DNA of 64,000 bases, taken from NCBI RefSeq assembly GCF_024139115.2, contig NC_085140.1, positions 26,567,956-26,631,955 on the forward strand. Direction: 5' to 3'. The stretch comes from Armigeres subalbatus. Taxonomy: Eukaryota; Arthropoda; Insecta; Diptera; Culicidae. The position numbers and the translations under genes were made by a program. Positions 11,001 to 26,000 of the stretch are shown piece after piece. Positions within the stretch are counted from its first letter, which is position 1; each line of letters begins with the position of its first letter. Below the pieces are notes generated by a model that did not search any database, was not told the DNA's origin, and was given only the letters and a program-made list of their open reading frames with translations.

Positions 11001-14000
11001 CATAGTGTTATATACCAGTCGACTCAGACTGTGTGTGTGTGTTATTTTTTTTTCTTCCTAAGCAATGGAGGGGGAATCTCATCAACAGACATCCTGGGTT
11101 GTCAAGAAAGTGCGGGATTTGGGACCACCTCCAATAGCAAATGAGGGAGGCAGGACTACATCCCCGACCCGCTAAACCGTTTTCCATTTCCGCCAAGCCC
11201 ATCGTCCCTTCGGTACAATCAGAAAGTAATGTTTCAAAGGGGGGCCAGTGCACAACGCACCCTCGAGGTTAGCTGCGTGTCCTTGCAGCCAGTGTTGTAA
11301 AATGTCATTTGCATTCGTTTGTATAATTTTTTCAGAACTTTTTTTTCAGAAGTTAGCTATTAATTCTTGATGTATGACGAACTTGTAGCGCTTAAATGTG
11401 GCTAAAACTTTGTCTAACAAGACATTGCTGTAAATATGTAATCTGGGGCGTGGGAGGCAAAATGTCATTCAAAAGACATTATGTCAAATGACACGTGACA
11501 TTTTTCACTCTCCAGCCTTAGATGTTATATTTAGAGCAATGTACCCTTGAACAAAAAAATAGCCCTACTCAAGCTTTATGAGTACATCTAAAATTATGAT
11601 GTGAATTTTACTTCTGAAGAAAATTATTAACAAATTAGTCAAATGACATGCAGATGACATTTTACAAGCCTGCTTGCAGCATCGAACATCGTGACTCGCT
11701 TTTTAAAAGAACACCATGGTATCGTGCCAGCGCATTGCCGGCTTTCCAGTTGGCCTCACCACGCCTATGTCCTCGGAAGGTGGGAAGGGTCGACTTCGCC
11801 CCTGCTTCCCTCTGCACGACTGGTATCAAGAATGATGATCGGACTAGTCATCAACACGTCGAAGACGAAGTACATGATAGGAAGAGGTTCAAGAGAAGAC
11901 AATGTGAGCCACCCACCGCGAGTTTGCATCGGTGGTGACGAAATCGAGGTGGTAGAAGAATTAGTGTACTTGGGCTCACTGGTGACCGCCGAAAATGATA
12001 CCAGCAGAGAAATTCGGAGACGCTTAGTGGCTGGAAATCGTACATACTTTGGACTCCACAAGACGCTTCGATCGAAAAGAGTTCGCCGCCGTACCAAACT
12101 GACAATTTACAAAACGCTCATTAGACCGGTAGTCCTCTACGGACACGAGACCTGGACGATGCTCGTGGAGGACCAACGCGCACTTGGAATTTTCGAAAGA
12201 AAAGTGCTGCGTACCATCTATGGTGGGATGCAGATGGCGGACGGTACGTGGAGGAGGCGAATGAACCACGAGTTGCATCAGCTGTTGGGAGAACCATCCA
12301 TCGTTCACACTGCGAAAATCGGACGACTGCGGTGGGCCGGGCACGTAGCCAGAATTTCGGACAGTAAACCGGTGAAAATGGTTCTCGACAACGATCCGAC
12401 GGGCACAAGTAGGCGAGGTGCCCAGCGGGCACGGTTGATCGCAAGGTGGTAGATGACTTGCAGACCCTCCGTAGACTGCGTGGTTGGCGACGTGTAGCCA
12501 TGGACCGAGCCGAATGGAGAAGACTCTTATATACCGCACAGGCCACTTCGGCTTTAGTCTGAATAAATGAAATGAAATGATGCCGCGTGCACCCCAAATT
12601 GACCTCTCTGCGATAGGGCTTGTTCGCCAACACAAAGAGAGACTTGCCGACGCGGTATCTACGCCTGCCTCAGCCTTGACGAGGACCTCTTTCCGTCCTC
12701 GGAATCCGCCCGGTTGACCGACGCCGCGAAAGCGACGATATCATGTTTTTTTTGTCTTTATTTAAGAGACTTGCAGCCCGAGGCTCGCTCGTCTCCGAGG
12801 ACGATATCATGTTGTTCTTCGCGCGACCACTTGTTCGATAAAAGGTTTCGAGTTCCGAACTCTTGGACCACTTCTTATTTGCGCCTAAAATTGGCCGTTC
12901 CTCGAGTCCACGCGCCACCTTCTGTGTAGCTCCGAGACGATTTGGACGATAGCCGATAAAACGGCGTTCCAGCCAACTTCATCTTTACACATCCTCTGGA
13001 CTAGGTTGTCCGGGGTAGTGTCCAGACCACATGTGGCAAGCATGTGGTCACGGATTGTGCGAAAAGGTGGACACACGAACAACACATGCTCCGCCGTTTC
13101 CTCTAAACCTGCGCACACCGGACACTCGGGCGAGACCGAGTGTCCGAACCGGTGTAGATACTGTCTGAAGCAACCATGGCCTGTAAGGACCTGGGTCAGG
13201 TGGAAAGTGATTTCCCCATGGCGTCTCTTGACCCACGTACCTATCTCCGGTATCAACCTATGTGTCCATCTACCCTTAGTTTATTTTTTTAATTTCGTCA
13301 ACCGTCGTAGATTAGTACATAGAAATATACATAATTTTTCATTTCTTAATGCTAATATACATAAATTGTGAAATGTTTAACATATATTTATAATAAAAAT
13401 TAACTAGAGATTAAATAGTGATATTAAGTTGCATTTCTTTACATTCAGTTCTAATTGGGTTTTCTTGCACCATATGTAGAATTTGTCTATTTCATTGCGG
13501 AATACATTGATGTCGACTTCATTTCATGAATGTTTTTCTGAATGAAGGAAATGTCGTTTACATACAAGATAAAAAGAAGAGGGCCCAAATGAGAGCCTTG
13601 AGGGACTCCCGAAGTGACTTGAATTGGTTTTGATTTGTGTCCATTAAATTTGATAATTTGTTGGCGGTCAGTCAGGTATGATTCAAGCCATTTCAGAAGT
13701 CGTGGTTCAATGCGATCGCTAATTGATGGCTAATTTTTTAATAAATACTGGTGGAATCGTTTCCGGGCCAGGTCCCTTCGAAGCATCCAAGTTCATTAGA
13801 GCGTCAAAAATTTCCTGGACTTGAATTTGATTTACACCAACATCTCTGAAAAATTCTGGATAAAACGCAAAATAATCGCGATCACGATCTTCTTCCGAAA
13901 ATGTAGTATAGATGTCTTGGAAAAAATTGGCAAATAAATTACAGTTTTTTTTTCGAGCTATCGCCAACATTTTCGTCGAGGTGCATTACAGATGGAAAAT

Positions 14001-17000
14001 TGTCTGATTTTAATTTTGTTTTTACGTAATCAAAAAAGTTCTTTGGACAGGACTTTATTTCAAGCTCAGTTTTTGAATTATATTTTTCAAGTGCATTACT
14101 GATGGCTAGATTCAGTTGGTTGCAGATTTCCAAATATTTCGCTAAGTTTCGATCACTCTCTTCTTTCTTGTAGATTTTATGTGCTTCTTGTTTGCGATTT
14201 TCCAAATTTTTTATTTGACTGTTGTACCAGATTGGACTTTTTGTATTTCTTTGTCGTCGTTTTTTCTTAAGTGGAATTTCTTGTTTAATTATTTGCTGCA
14301 AAATTTCGTTAAAAGTGTATGCAGCAGTATTGATGTTTCCCTCATTCCTTATAATTGACTGCCAATTAATACTATTTAATTTTTGTTTAATTCTTTCATA
14401 GTCTGCTGAATGGTATTCGAAGACTTCCTCGTACCCATAGTCGTTGGGTCTTTGGTGGGCGTGAATGATTAAAGAATTATTTATTAAAGAATATTCGATT
14501 GCTGTTTTTCACAATGGATTTAATGATTCAGTCACACAGAAATCTTCATATACGTTAGTTAATAAAACGTATATAAATCCAAATAGCATCCGTCCAAATA
14601 GCATTGCTGTCTGTTTTTTATATGGTTAATTTGATTAAGCCCAAATTTAGAGGTTGAATCGAAAATAAATTGCAATGTTTCATTGTCCCCAAAGACTGGG
14701 AGTAGAATACTTTCATTTTCAGAGTCCAGAATGAAATCGGCATTGCGTTGGTTAAAGTCACCATAGATGAGAGGCAAACACGTCTGTTTCACCTGCGATG
14801 TATGATTTCACTCAAACATGCTCAAATTCTTTAAATTTAGATGTAGGAATCTTTCTGAATTAAAGGTAGTCGAAATAGCTACAAGAACTCCCCCACCTGA
14901 TTTTCTATTGGACTCATAAAAATTTCTGTCGTTTCGAAATACATTAAAGCCGCTTCCAAAAACTTCTTCACTTTTTACGCTTTCGTCCCAGCTAGTTTCG
15001 GTAGCCAAAATGGCCGAAAAAGACGTGCTCAAAATGTTTTTATAAATTTCCTTCATTTTAGCTGGACTTTTCATGCGATTGAAATTTTGACTTCGAATCG
15101 AAACTTCAGTCACATTCTGTTTAAATTCTGAAGAAGTTTTTGGCTGCCCGTCGGTGAAAGAAATAGTGCTACTTACTTCAGGCGAAGAAGGCGTCCTTAC
15201 TTGCGAAAATTTCTGGGGGAAGGAGTGTGGAACCTGGTTGAGCTCTCTCTTAGCTGTTGCAAGCGATGTGTCCGTGCCAGGGCTGACAATCGTCATCGTC
15301 ATAGCACGAAATGCCACAGTAGCGACGAGTTGCAGTGCCTTCATTACTACTCTACACATCGTCAATGACGCGCACGACGTTAGCTTTCGTCGTGTAACCA
15401 AATCGTCATGACGAAATCGAAGAACGAAGTCTTCATACCGTTATTCTTCAAGCGGCAGCTGCCATGCGAAGATTTTTACTAATCCTTTGTAATAATTAAT
15501 TTGAAGCAACGTTTGACAGCGTTATGGATGTTATCGATACATTTATGTTACCAAAGTTCCTACTATTTGTTTATTTGAGACGTTATTATGTTTTTAACCA
15601 GTCCGTCTATAATGACGTGCAATCAATTGTGTGAAGAAGTGACGACGAAAATCGTCATAACTTTTGGGTGCGCGACTATCGTCGTGGTACGCATGCGGCG
15701 CGAAGAAAACGAATAGGTGTTGCGTCGTGCAATGTTATGACGAAGACTAATTTTTTTTCGCTTTCTTCATGCGACGAGAATGACTATTGTCAGCCCTGGT
15801 CCGTGCACTCGAAAGGTATTGGCGATAAGACTGCAGGTCTGCTGCGGCTTCAACTGGCCCAACTCCATATTCCCGATGTACTTCGGCGAATATGCGATAA
15901 AGGTGTTCAGGAGACGATAGTAGTCCTTCAGATGCAAGAAGCATCTTGATGCTGGTTGGCGACATTCCATCGATGCATACATTTGGGGGCTGGTCTTTCA
16001 TGTACGCAAGATGCAACCGAACAACCCTCAGTCTGGCTTTTAGGAACCGCCCTTCTCGCGGTTTTCTGCATAACATTCTGTATTAAATTCTTCAAGATAT
16101 GAATGAGTATCATAGTTCTTCACTGTAAGTTGTGCCATCCAACTGCAATTCACTTTTTTTGTTAAATATCTTGGCTGTGCATATGCACAGCATATGTTTC
16201 GAAATGGACAAATTGATATGAAATTTGCGAAAAAGAATCCACGTGTCTTGGAGGGACTCAGAACCTCAACCTCCTACTCTCTAGATAGGCGTGATAACCC
16301 CTACACAACAAGACCACTTAAAGGTCACGTTTGCGGAAAAGCCATCAGAATCCGAGTACCAACCTCCACCGCGGTTAGCTCTCTTTTTGCAAATTGAATA
16401 TCTTTCGGATGCTTGATTTGCCCAATCTCCACATTTGCTTTACTGTTGTATATCCACAGCCAAGCGAGTGCACATTGTTTATTAAACGAGAGGATCGCAC
16501 TCCATGCCCCCAGCAACGGACTGGGCGGGACGGTATAGAATGCGAATTCAATCGCACTCTGCTGTGCCAAAGGCTTGCTTGGCTAAAGCATTTGATGAGT
16601 TTGATTGCCTTTACGTAAACGGTCGCGTGTACTCAGACGACTAATGACGGTGAAAGACCGACACTTGATTACAATTAATTGCATATTATTCGGCAACTCG
16701 GCCGTACGAAAACCATTTTTTTGTTAAATATCTTGGCTGTGCATATGCACAGCATATGTTTCGAAATGGACAAATTGATATGAAATTTGCGAAAAAGAAT
16801 CCACGTGTCTTGGAGGGACTCGAACCCTCAACCTCCTACTCTCTAGATAGGCGTGATAACCCCTACACAACAAGACCACTTAAAGGTCACGTTTGCGGAA
16901 AAGCCATCAGAATCCGAGTACCAACCTCCACCGCGGTTAGCTCGTACGGCCGAGTTGCCGAATAATATGCAATTAATTGTAATCAAGTGTCGGTCTTTCA

Positions 17001-20000
17001 CCGTCATTAGTCGTCTGAGTACACGCGACCGTTTACGTAAAGGCAATCAAACTCATCAAATGCTTTAGCCAAGCAAGCCTTTGGCACAGCAGAGTGCGAT
17101 TGAATTCGCATTCTATACCGTCCCGCCCAGTCCGTTGCTGGGGGCATGGAGTGCGATCCTCTCGTTTAATAAACAATGTGCACTCGCTTGGCTGTGGATA
17201 TACAACAGTAAAGCAAATGTGGAGATTGGGCAAATCAAGCATCCGAAAGATATTCAATTTGCAAAAAGAGAGCTAACCGCGGTGGAGGTTGGTACTCGGA
17301 TTCTGATGGCTTTTCCGCAAACGTGACCTTTAAGTGGTCTTGTTGTGTAGGGGTTATCACGCCTATCTAGAGAGTAGGAGGTTGAGGGTTCGAGTCCTCC
17401 AAGACACGTGGATTCTTTTCGCAAATTTCATATCAATTTGTCCATTTCGAAACATATGCTGTGCATATGCACAGCCAAGATATTTAACAAAAAAATGGTT
17501 TTCGTACGGCCGAGTTGCCGAATAATATGCAATTAATTGCAATTCACTGCTTTTGGATGTTTCTGCATACATTTTTGCATATAAACTTCCAGCGAGCTTA
17601 GCACCGCCCAAACGTTGACCGATTTGGCTGAAATTTTGTTCAGAGCATCAAGGCATCAAATAGAATCGAATAAGAGGGCGGCCCAATAAAAAAATTGAAA
17701 AAAGTTTTTCCCGTACTAATTTGAGTCACCCTAATAGGCATCATACCGGTGATGACGCAAAGTGCATCGTGCGACACGGTACGGTACGCGCTCGCAACTC
17801 TTAGGCACATGAGCCTATATGTACTTTCTAACTTCGTTCTGTAGCAGTTAATACGCAGGCCCCCCATACCTCAGTATGGACAGAGCGACGCTAGCCAGAA
17901 GCTTACGCTTGCTGGCATAAACTGCAGAGCTATTTCACATCATCCGGGACAACGCCACTATAGCTGTGGAGGCACACTTGCAGGCGTAATTGACGTGGCT
18001 ACCAAAGGTGAGCTTATCGTCGATCATTACCCCCAAGAGTTTGATGGAGCGTTCAGAGGTGACCGTGCAGTTGCCTGCCCTTATCACCGCTTGTTGCTCC
18101 GACTTTCGGTTGTTAACAACAACCACCTCAGTCTTGGGGTGAGCCAGTTCTAACTTCCTGGAACTCATCCACTCCTCCACAATTGCGATCGAGTGGGCTG
18201 CAGTCAACTCCACCTCTTCGATCGATTCGCCGTAGACCTCCAGCGTAATATCGTCAGCGAAGCCGACGATTACCACGCCCACCGGGAACTTCAACCTCAA
18301 GACACCGTCGTACATGACACTGGACCCAGTATGGAACCTTGCGGAACCCCTGAGGTTATGTCAACGCACTTCCGACCCGCCTCCGTGTCGTATACCAGTA
18401 CTCTATTCTGGAAGTAGCTTCCGAGAATCTTGTACAGGTACTCGGGAATTTCAAGACGCAGGAGCGCATCTGCAATAGCTGCCCAACTGGCACTATTGAA
18501 AGCATTGTTCACGTCGAGAGTCACTACTGCACAATAGCGAACTCCCCTCCTCTTACGCTGGATAGCTATCTCCGCGGATTTGGTAACCGACAAGATAGCG
18601 TCTACGGTCGACTTACACTTTCGGTAGCCAAACTGGTTACTCGATAGATCATCCGCACCCTCCGTGCGTATCAACAACCTGTTGAGGATGATCTTCTCGA
18701 GCACCTTCCCCGCCGTATCAAGCAGACATATTGGTCTATATGCCGACGGATCCCCCGGTGGTTTTCCCGCCTTTGGCAATAGGACCAAGCTCTGCCTTTT
18801 CCATGCTTCAGGGAAGACTCCCTCGTCCAGGCATCTCTGCATGACAGATCTGAACATCTCGGGAGCCTCAGCAATGGCCGCTTTGATGGCCAGGTTCGGA
18901 ATACCATCCGGTCCTGGCGCCTTACCTACACTAAGGGACTGTGCAATCCCCGCAAGTTCCGCCACAGTTACTCTTCCCTCGTCGGCCACCCTGGCCCCTG
19001 GCAGCTCCACAAAGTGAGGCCAGGGACTTGGGTCATGACGTGGGAAGAGCCCCGCGATGATCCTCTCCAGCATCTCTGGAGACCGCTCTGTAGGGGCCAT
19101 CGCCCCACGTGTCTTGGCCATTACGACCCTATAGCCGTCACCCCATGAATTCACGTTGGCACTTTGACACAGGCCCTCGAAGCAGGCTTTTTTTGCTTGA
19201 TCTAATCTCAGTCTTCAGAGCGGCTCTAGCAGCCACGAACGCAACCCGTCGTTCAACACGCTCCTCTTCTGTGCGTGCTTGTTGCATCCGCCTCCGTGCC
19301 CGTAGGCAGGCGCGGCGCAGGTTCGCAATTGCTTGAGTCCACCAGTAAGCCGGTGGCCTCCCATTCCTAGGGTGGACTTTCCTAGGCATGGTGGCATCGC
19401 ATGCACGCGAGAGTACTGTTACCAGCTGCTCGCCGCGCAGACCGAGAGTATTGTGCTCGCGGCGGAGCGCTTCCTCAAACACCTCGTCGTCGAAGTACGA
19501 TGTCTTCCACATACGAGGGCTAGGCCTCGCCCCTTCTTCCGCCCGCTGAATGCTGGTCGTATAGTCGATACTGTAGCGAACCACCAGATGGTCGCTGTGA
19601 GTGTAGTCATCATCTACCCTCCAGTTCGAACTACTCGTTTGGCCAGGGCTCCAGAACGTAACGTTGATAATCGACTCGGCCCCGTTCCAGCTGTAGGTAC
19701 TTTTGGTACCCACATTGGCCAAGTCCACATCCAACATGGCCAGTGATTCCAGCAGGATCTGTCTCCGTTGATTCGTGGAACGGCTTCCCCATTCCACGGT
19801 TCAAGCGTTGAAGTCCCCCGCTATCACCACCGGCCTACGCCCCATCAAGTTAGTCGTCAAACAATCCAGCATACGACTGAACTGCTCGATCGACCATCGA
19901 GGAGGCGTATAGCAGCTGCAGAAAAAGACCCCGTTGACTTTGGCAATGACGAAGCCCTCGTGTGTCGAAGACACCAACTCTTGGACTGGGTATTTCCCCG

Positions 20001-23000
20001 TTGTCCATATCGCCGCCATTTTAGAGCCATTGGTGACCCAATTAGCGTTCCTGGAGGGTACCCGGTAAGGATCCGTTATGATGGCGATATCCGTCCCCCA
20101 TTCAGCAACTATCTGCCACAGCAGTTGCTGGGCTGCATCACAGTGGTTCAGGTTTAGCTGCGTTACCTGCACTGTGATTTTGCAGCACGCTTTAACGTCG
20201 GGCACTACGAACCCCCTATGGGGTGCTTGCTGTTCGCAGCTTTGCTGGAACAAATCACACAATTGGGAGGGTTCGTGCAGCATTGTGCCTTATGTTCCTC
20301 CAATCCGCGGGTGAGCGTCTCCACTTCACACTGTCGCCGCAGTGCCGCAGACTTCGGTGATCTCGTCCAGGTCTTTAACCCTTAGATTCACCTCCGCCCA
20401 AGTAGCACACGCAACATCTTCCAAAAAGCACCATGTTTCTATTCAGTTTCATTAAAGGCATTGGATAAACATTAAAGCACAAAAAAGTTGCATCAAGATG
20501 TCAAAAACGTTCGAGTTGTGATCAATGTTTCATTAACATTGCCATGCAGTACGTGTTTGACATTTGGAAACAAACAACCAAAGAATACTGCACTTTATGT
20601 TGCAAACACGAAACAAAATCATCAAGTTGCATATTTGTTACCATGTAACTTCAATGTGTCTTTCAAAATTTATGTGTTTGTTTAAATTAGGTTGCAGATA
20701 AGTTGAGTGTGTCCTCATGTTTAATTTAGCATCGTTCAACGTTTTGACAACTCACATTTTTTTCCGGTATGGTGCAATCAAGTAACAGGAAACCCGAGTA
20801 CAAAACTTCATAATCGTATGGTTTTTAGCTCGAGGATCATCTTGCCCGTTCGGGTACGTCTTATTCGACGTACGTCGGCGCCGAGTTCACCGAGCTTGAC
20901 GTCACTCCTCATCGCCTTCAAGACGTCCGAGTACTTAGCCTCGGCCGTCTTGATGACTAGGGCATCGCCCTTGGAGCGATTGGCGCCTACCCTAGACTTC
21001 TTGCTACCCGCATTCGCCTGGGCCTTCTTTTCGGCCCTTGACGTCTTCGGTTTCCTCTGGTTCTTGACCAGGGTCCAGGAGCCGTCATCCCCCTCTATTT
21101 CCCTGGTCTGGGGCGGCTGAGAGCTCTCAGCCTGCCGTAACCCCTTACCATCGTCTTTCCTGGGTGGACGGACATTTCCAGGTCCTTCCTCCTCCGGTTA
21201 TGGATGTACCTGACCGGGGTTCAGCTTCCCAGCCCCACTACGCTTGTTCGGGGTAGTCACCCTCCGCGTTTTGGAGCAGCCCCCAGGGAGCTCATCCCCT
21301 GGAGACTGTCTCCCCCGTTTTTGTGTCTGCTCCGTTGGAGCAGTCACAAGCCTAGCCTTGAGCCTAGACCTGTGCGCCGCCGCGCCACGCCGCCGCCGCC
21401 GGTGGTTTTACTCGCGCCGCCGCCGCCGACGATTTTGGGTCGGCGCGCCGCCAATCATAATTTTGCCACGCCGATGACTAATCGCAATAAAAAAAATCAA
21501 TTAACTTAAGCACGAGACACTGAAAACAACCTAATAATTAAAGTCGAAATACTTATCTGTGTAGAAATACAGCGTGGTGGAGTTAATTGGAATAGTACTA
21601 AACTAGTCTTATGACAGTTCATAAATGTTGTTAAGGTGGATCTCGTCAAAATTCAATTTCAAATCTACCTCAAGCGATGGTGTCTGTAAGTCGGTGTAGT
21701 GTAATACATTGGTTAATTAATAGGTTGGTTGATAAGTTTGAGAGTTTGAATGAGGCTTTATCTAGCATAATAATACAAAAAAATGTAAAACTGATCTTTA
21801 GAATGCGTTAAGTCATGGCCTCATTCAGTCGGGTACCTAAATTTGTAGGTGACTCGCAAAATAGCAATTACTTCAAAACATTCTCCGGAAATTCTTCCGG
21901 AACTTCTTGCAGGAATTTCTTTAAAAATGCCTCCATCTTTCCGAAAGAGTTTTAGTGGTTGCTTTTATTTGTGAATTTTTTTATTTCGAACATTCAATAA
22001 GTAACTACATCGCAAACAACTTCATTTTCAATAAATTTCCTGGAAGATCTCTCGAAAAAAAAAACTGGAGAAATCTTCAAAGGAAATCTCGGAGGTTTTT
22101 CGAATAATCTTTTAAAGAAGTCCCTGGAAGAATATCCGATGGAATTCCGGGCGGTATTTTTTTGATTCCCAAATACATTTTTGGAGGCGATTTTGAAGAA
22201 ATTTGGGTTTAGTGCAGGAATTTCCTGAATGCATTTTCGAAAATAATTCTAAAGGAACTTCTAAAAGAGTTTTTGAAGGTTAAATACCTCCCTAAAGAAT
22301 TCTTTAAGGAATTTCCAGAGGAATCCACAAAGGTATTTTTGAAGGATTTTATGATAGAATTCCCCAATGAATTCTCAAAGAAAATTACGAAGAAATTCCT
22401 GATAGGATTTTAAAGAAAATGCCTATTGGTATTTCTGATGTAATTCCTAGGTTTCTTTGGATTTTTTCCCAGTAATTTATTCGCAATTTCCTCCAGAGAT
22501 TCCTTTGAAGATTCGTTAAGGTATTCCTTAGGAAATTGTTTCAAAAAGTTCTACAAAAACGAATTCCAGAAAGTTCTTCGGAAATTCTTTTGGATATTCC
22601 TTAAAATTTACCTCAGGAATTACGTCAGAATTTCCTCCACGTATTCCTTTGTTTAAAAAAAACCTTAGGAAATTCGTTAAGGTCCGTTGTTTTGGAAATT
22701 TCGTAGGAAATTGCTTTAGGAATTGCTTCATAAAATCCTTCAGCAATTCATTTATAGATTCCTTTGAAAATATGTTTAGTCTTTGGTAGTTTGCTTAGGA
22801 ATTTCTACGGATTTTTTTTCGAAATTTACTGAAAAGATTCTTTTTAATTTTTCTGCGGGAATTCCTTCGGTTCCCTAAACTATTTTTGAAGTCGGTGCTA
22901 CCGGGAAAAATTATAAAATACCTATACACATAATAAGCAAGGCCTGTGTGCCCAAATCTTTGTTCATTAAGACGAATAAACGAGTCTACATTTAGCATGC

Positions 23001-26000
23001 AAGCAAACAAGCCAGTTTGGTTATGTATTTCCTTGGTGTGATTTGTGGGAAGTCAGTTGTGGAATCAATAGTGAAGTTGGTCAAGTTCGGACGAAGTATT
23101 TTTACACTAAGTTCTTTCAAAAAATCCTTCAAAAATTTTGAAAGAAATGTCTCAATAAACTCTTTTTGTTATTTCCTCGGAGAGTCCTTTCTGAACCCTT
23201 TCAAAGATATTTTAAGCATTTTTTTCCGGAAATTGTTTTAGGAATTCTTTCGGAAACTATTTCATTCCTTAATAAATTTCCTAATGAAATCCTAAAAGAA
23301 TATTGTATGGTTTTACCTGTGGTTTTACTAGAAGAATTTCCCAAAGAGCATCTTAATGGTTTTTGGAAAAATGCCTATATGAGTTCCCGCAGTTTCCATA
23401 GGGTTTTACAAAAGAATTTCTAAAGAAACGTCAATCCCTTCAGGAAATCCCACCAAGAACTTTTTTGTCATATTTTACCAACTTTTGAGAAAAATATTCA
23501 ATTTGGTTGGTTATCGTGCCGCACCCTCACTCATTTTATTTATGTTTATCTATTGAGATTTGTGCATACAAGAACACAAGGTGGGGAGTAAACTGTTCAT
23601 TGTGGTTGTAATAAGTGGATTCCATCGTGAATGTCCTTCCAGGATCCAAGAGTCATAGCAGGTGAACAAACTGCAAATTCTCTAAATATACTAGATATGC
23701 AGCCGCTTAAACATTGCCCAATTGTATATGTAACTGAAAGAATAGTACTTTTAGTAGTAGTAGTTTTTTTGTTAGGTGGTATTGGTGCTCTAAGCGTTAC
23801 AAAATCGCTCCGTTTCAAATTGGAATAGTGTGTGAAACACTGCATGCAGCGACATTGCGAAGACAGTTGCTCATAGAGTGCGACAGTCACGTCGCGCATG
23901 GCTCAACTGAAATCAAATACCGCCATCGGGGGTGACAATGGCCTATCTTATTTTTCAAATATCACATATTCATCTCATTTCTCACTTCACACTATTCACT
24001 TCTCGCCTCTCACTTCTGACTTCCCGCGTCTCACTTTTCACTTCTCACTTCTCGCTCCCCACTTCTTACTTCTCACTTCTAATTTCTCATTTCTGCCTTC
24101 CCACTTCTCCCTTCTTGTTTCTCACTTCTTACATCTTACATATTACTTCTCACTTCTCCTTTCTCACTTCTGATTTCCCACATCTCACTTCTCACTATAT
24201 ACTTCTCACTTTTAAAAAATAATTTTCCACTGCTCACCTTTTACTTCTCACTACTCGCATATCATTACTTCACACTTTCCAAATCTCACATTTCACTACT
24301 CGCTACCGTTTTCTTACTTATCATTTCTCCCTTCCTATTTCTCACTTCTCACTTCGCACATCTCACTTCTCATGCAGTTTTTACTTATTCCTTCTCGCTT
24401 CTCATTTTTTGCTTCTCGCGTCACACCACTCGTTTCTTACTTCTCACTATTCACTTCTTACTCCTCACTTCTCACTTTACACTACTTTCTTCGCACTTCT
24501 CATTTTTCACTACGTACTTCCTAATTCTCTCTTCTCGCTTCTCACTTTTTCTATCCTAAATCTCACTTATCGTATCTAATTTCTCATTTGTCACTTCTCA
24601 CTTGTCACTTCTCACTCTCCTCTTTTTACTTACCGCTTCTCAGTTTTCCCTTCTCACATCTCACATATTTATCTCATTACTCACTTCTCACTATTCACTT
24701 CTCTTCTCTCACTTGTCACTACTCATTTCTTCCTTCTTATTTCTCACTTCTCGCTTTCTCACTTCACTCTTCTAACTTCTCCCTCCTTGATTCTCATTTC
24801 TCACAAATTATTTCTCATTTCTCACTTATCACTTCTCACATCTCACAAATTATTTCTCACTTCTCATTTCTCACATATCACTTCTCAATTCTTATTTGTC
24901 ACCTGTCACATCTCACGTCTCACTATTCACTTCTCGCTTCTCACTTATTACTTCTAACTTCTCACTTCCTCAATTCTCACTTCTCCCTTCTCCCTTCTCA
25001 CTTCACACTTCACACTTCTCGCTTCTTACATCTTACTTCTCACAAGAAGGGAGTTGTTACTCACTTCTCACATATTACACCTTTTTTTCTCATTTCTCAC
25101 TTCTCACTTCTCCCTTCTCACTTCTTATTCGGCCTAACGGCTGTGGCCAAATGACCTTCGGGACTGACGGCCTTCGCTCTAATGACCCAGCATCGTACCT
25201 CCATTAAATATTCTAAGTATTTTCCCTTGAAAGAATATTTTTATGAAAACCTCGTAAAATCCGAAATCCGCGGAAAAACGACTTTTGCAAAAATCGATAA
25301 AAAATCAACTTTTTACAATTTTCACGTGATTTCAAGACTTTTTCGAAAAATCGCGTAAATCCCAAAAACCGCGTAAAAAAAACGCGTAAATACCAAAATC
25401 CGCGTAAAAAAAGTCGCGTAAAAAAAACGAGTAAAAAGAGACCCCAGTGTAGTTAGAACCGTAGCCACCGAAGTCTCATTTTCAATACTGCTCAAGGGTT
25501 ACGAAAAGTGAAGCAGGATTCGTTTTTAAATTTTGATTCATCAAAATCAGAGAAAAATAAAATAGTTTTAATTTAAATAACATTTTGAGATCAGGTACTT
25601 ATTAGTTTCGCTGGTAATTTACTATGGAATGTGCTGTCTGATGATTGACAAACATAGAATATTACAAATTTAATCCACTGAAGTCGACTTTTATACGGGC
25701 GATTCCTACCGTGTGAATCAAATCCACGTGAATTCAAAAATCCAAAAAAATTTTAGCCAATGATTTTTTCATTCACGCCGGTTCACGCCGCCGCCGCCGC
25801 CGCCGATAAAAGCCGTGACGCCGCCGCCGCCGGGGCAAAAGTGACCACTACGCCGCCGCCGCCGATTATATGACCGGCGCACAGGTCTGAGCCTCAATCT
25901 GGGTAGACTTTGGCACAACAGTCTTCACTGGCACGCCCTCGGTCGATTCGACCTTGCCCGAGTCCGCGAATCCTTGAGCCTCAGTCTAGGTAGACTTCGA

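Noticed and set aside
16394..17276. Pairs of identical 60-81 aa open frames on both strands
   Set aside because: They are mirror images in the two arms of foldback 1 and show no protein features.
23898..25207. Long Ser/Leu/His-rich open frames
   Set aside because: By-product of the TTCTCAC pyrimidine array.
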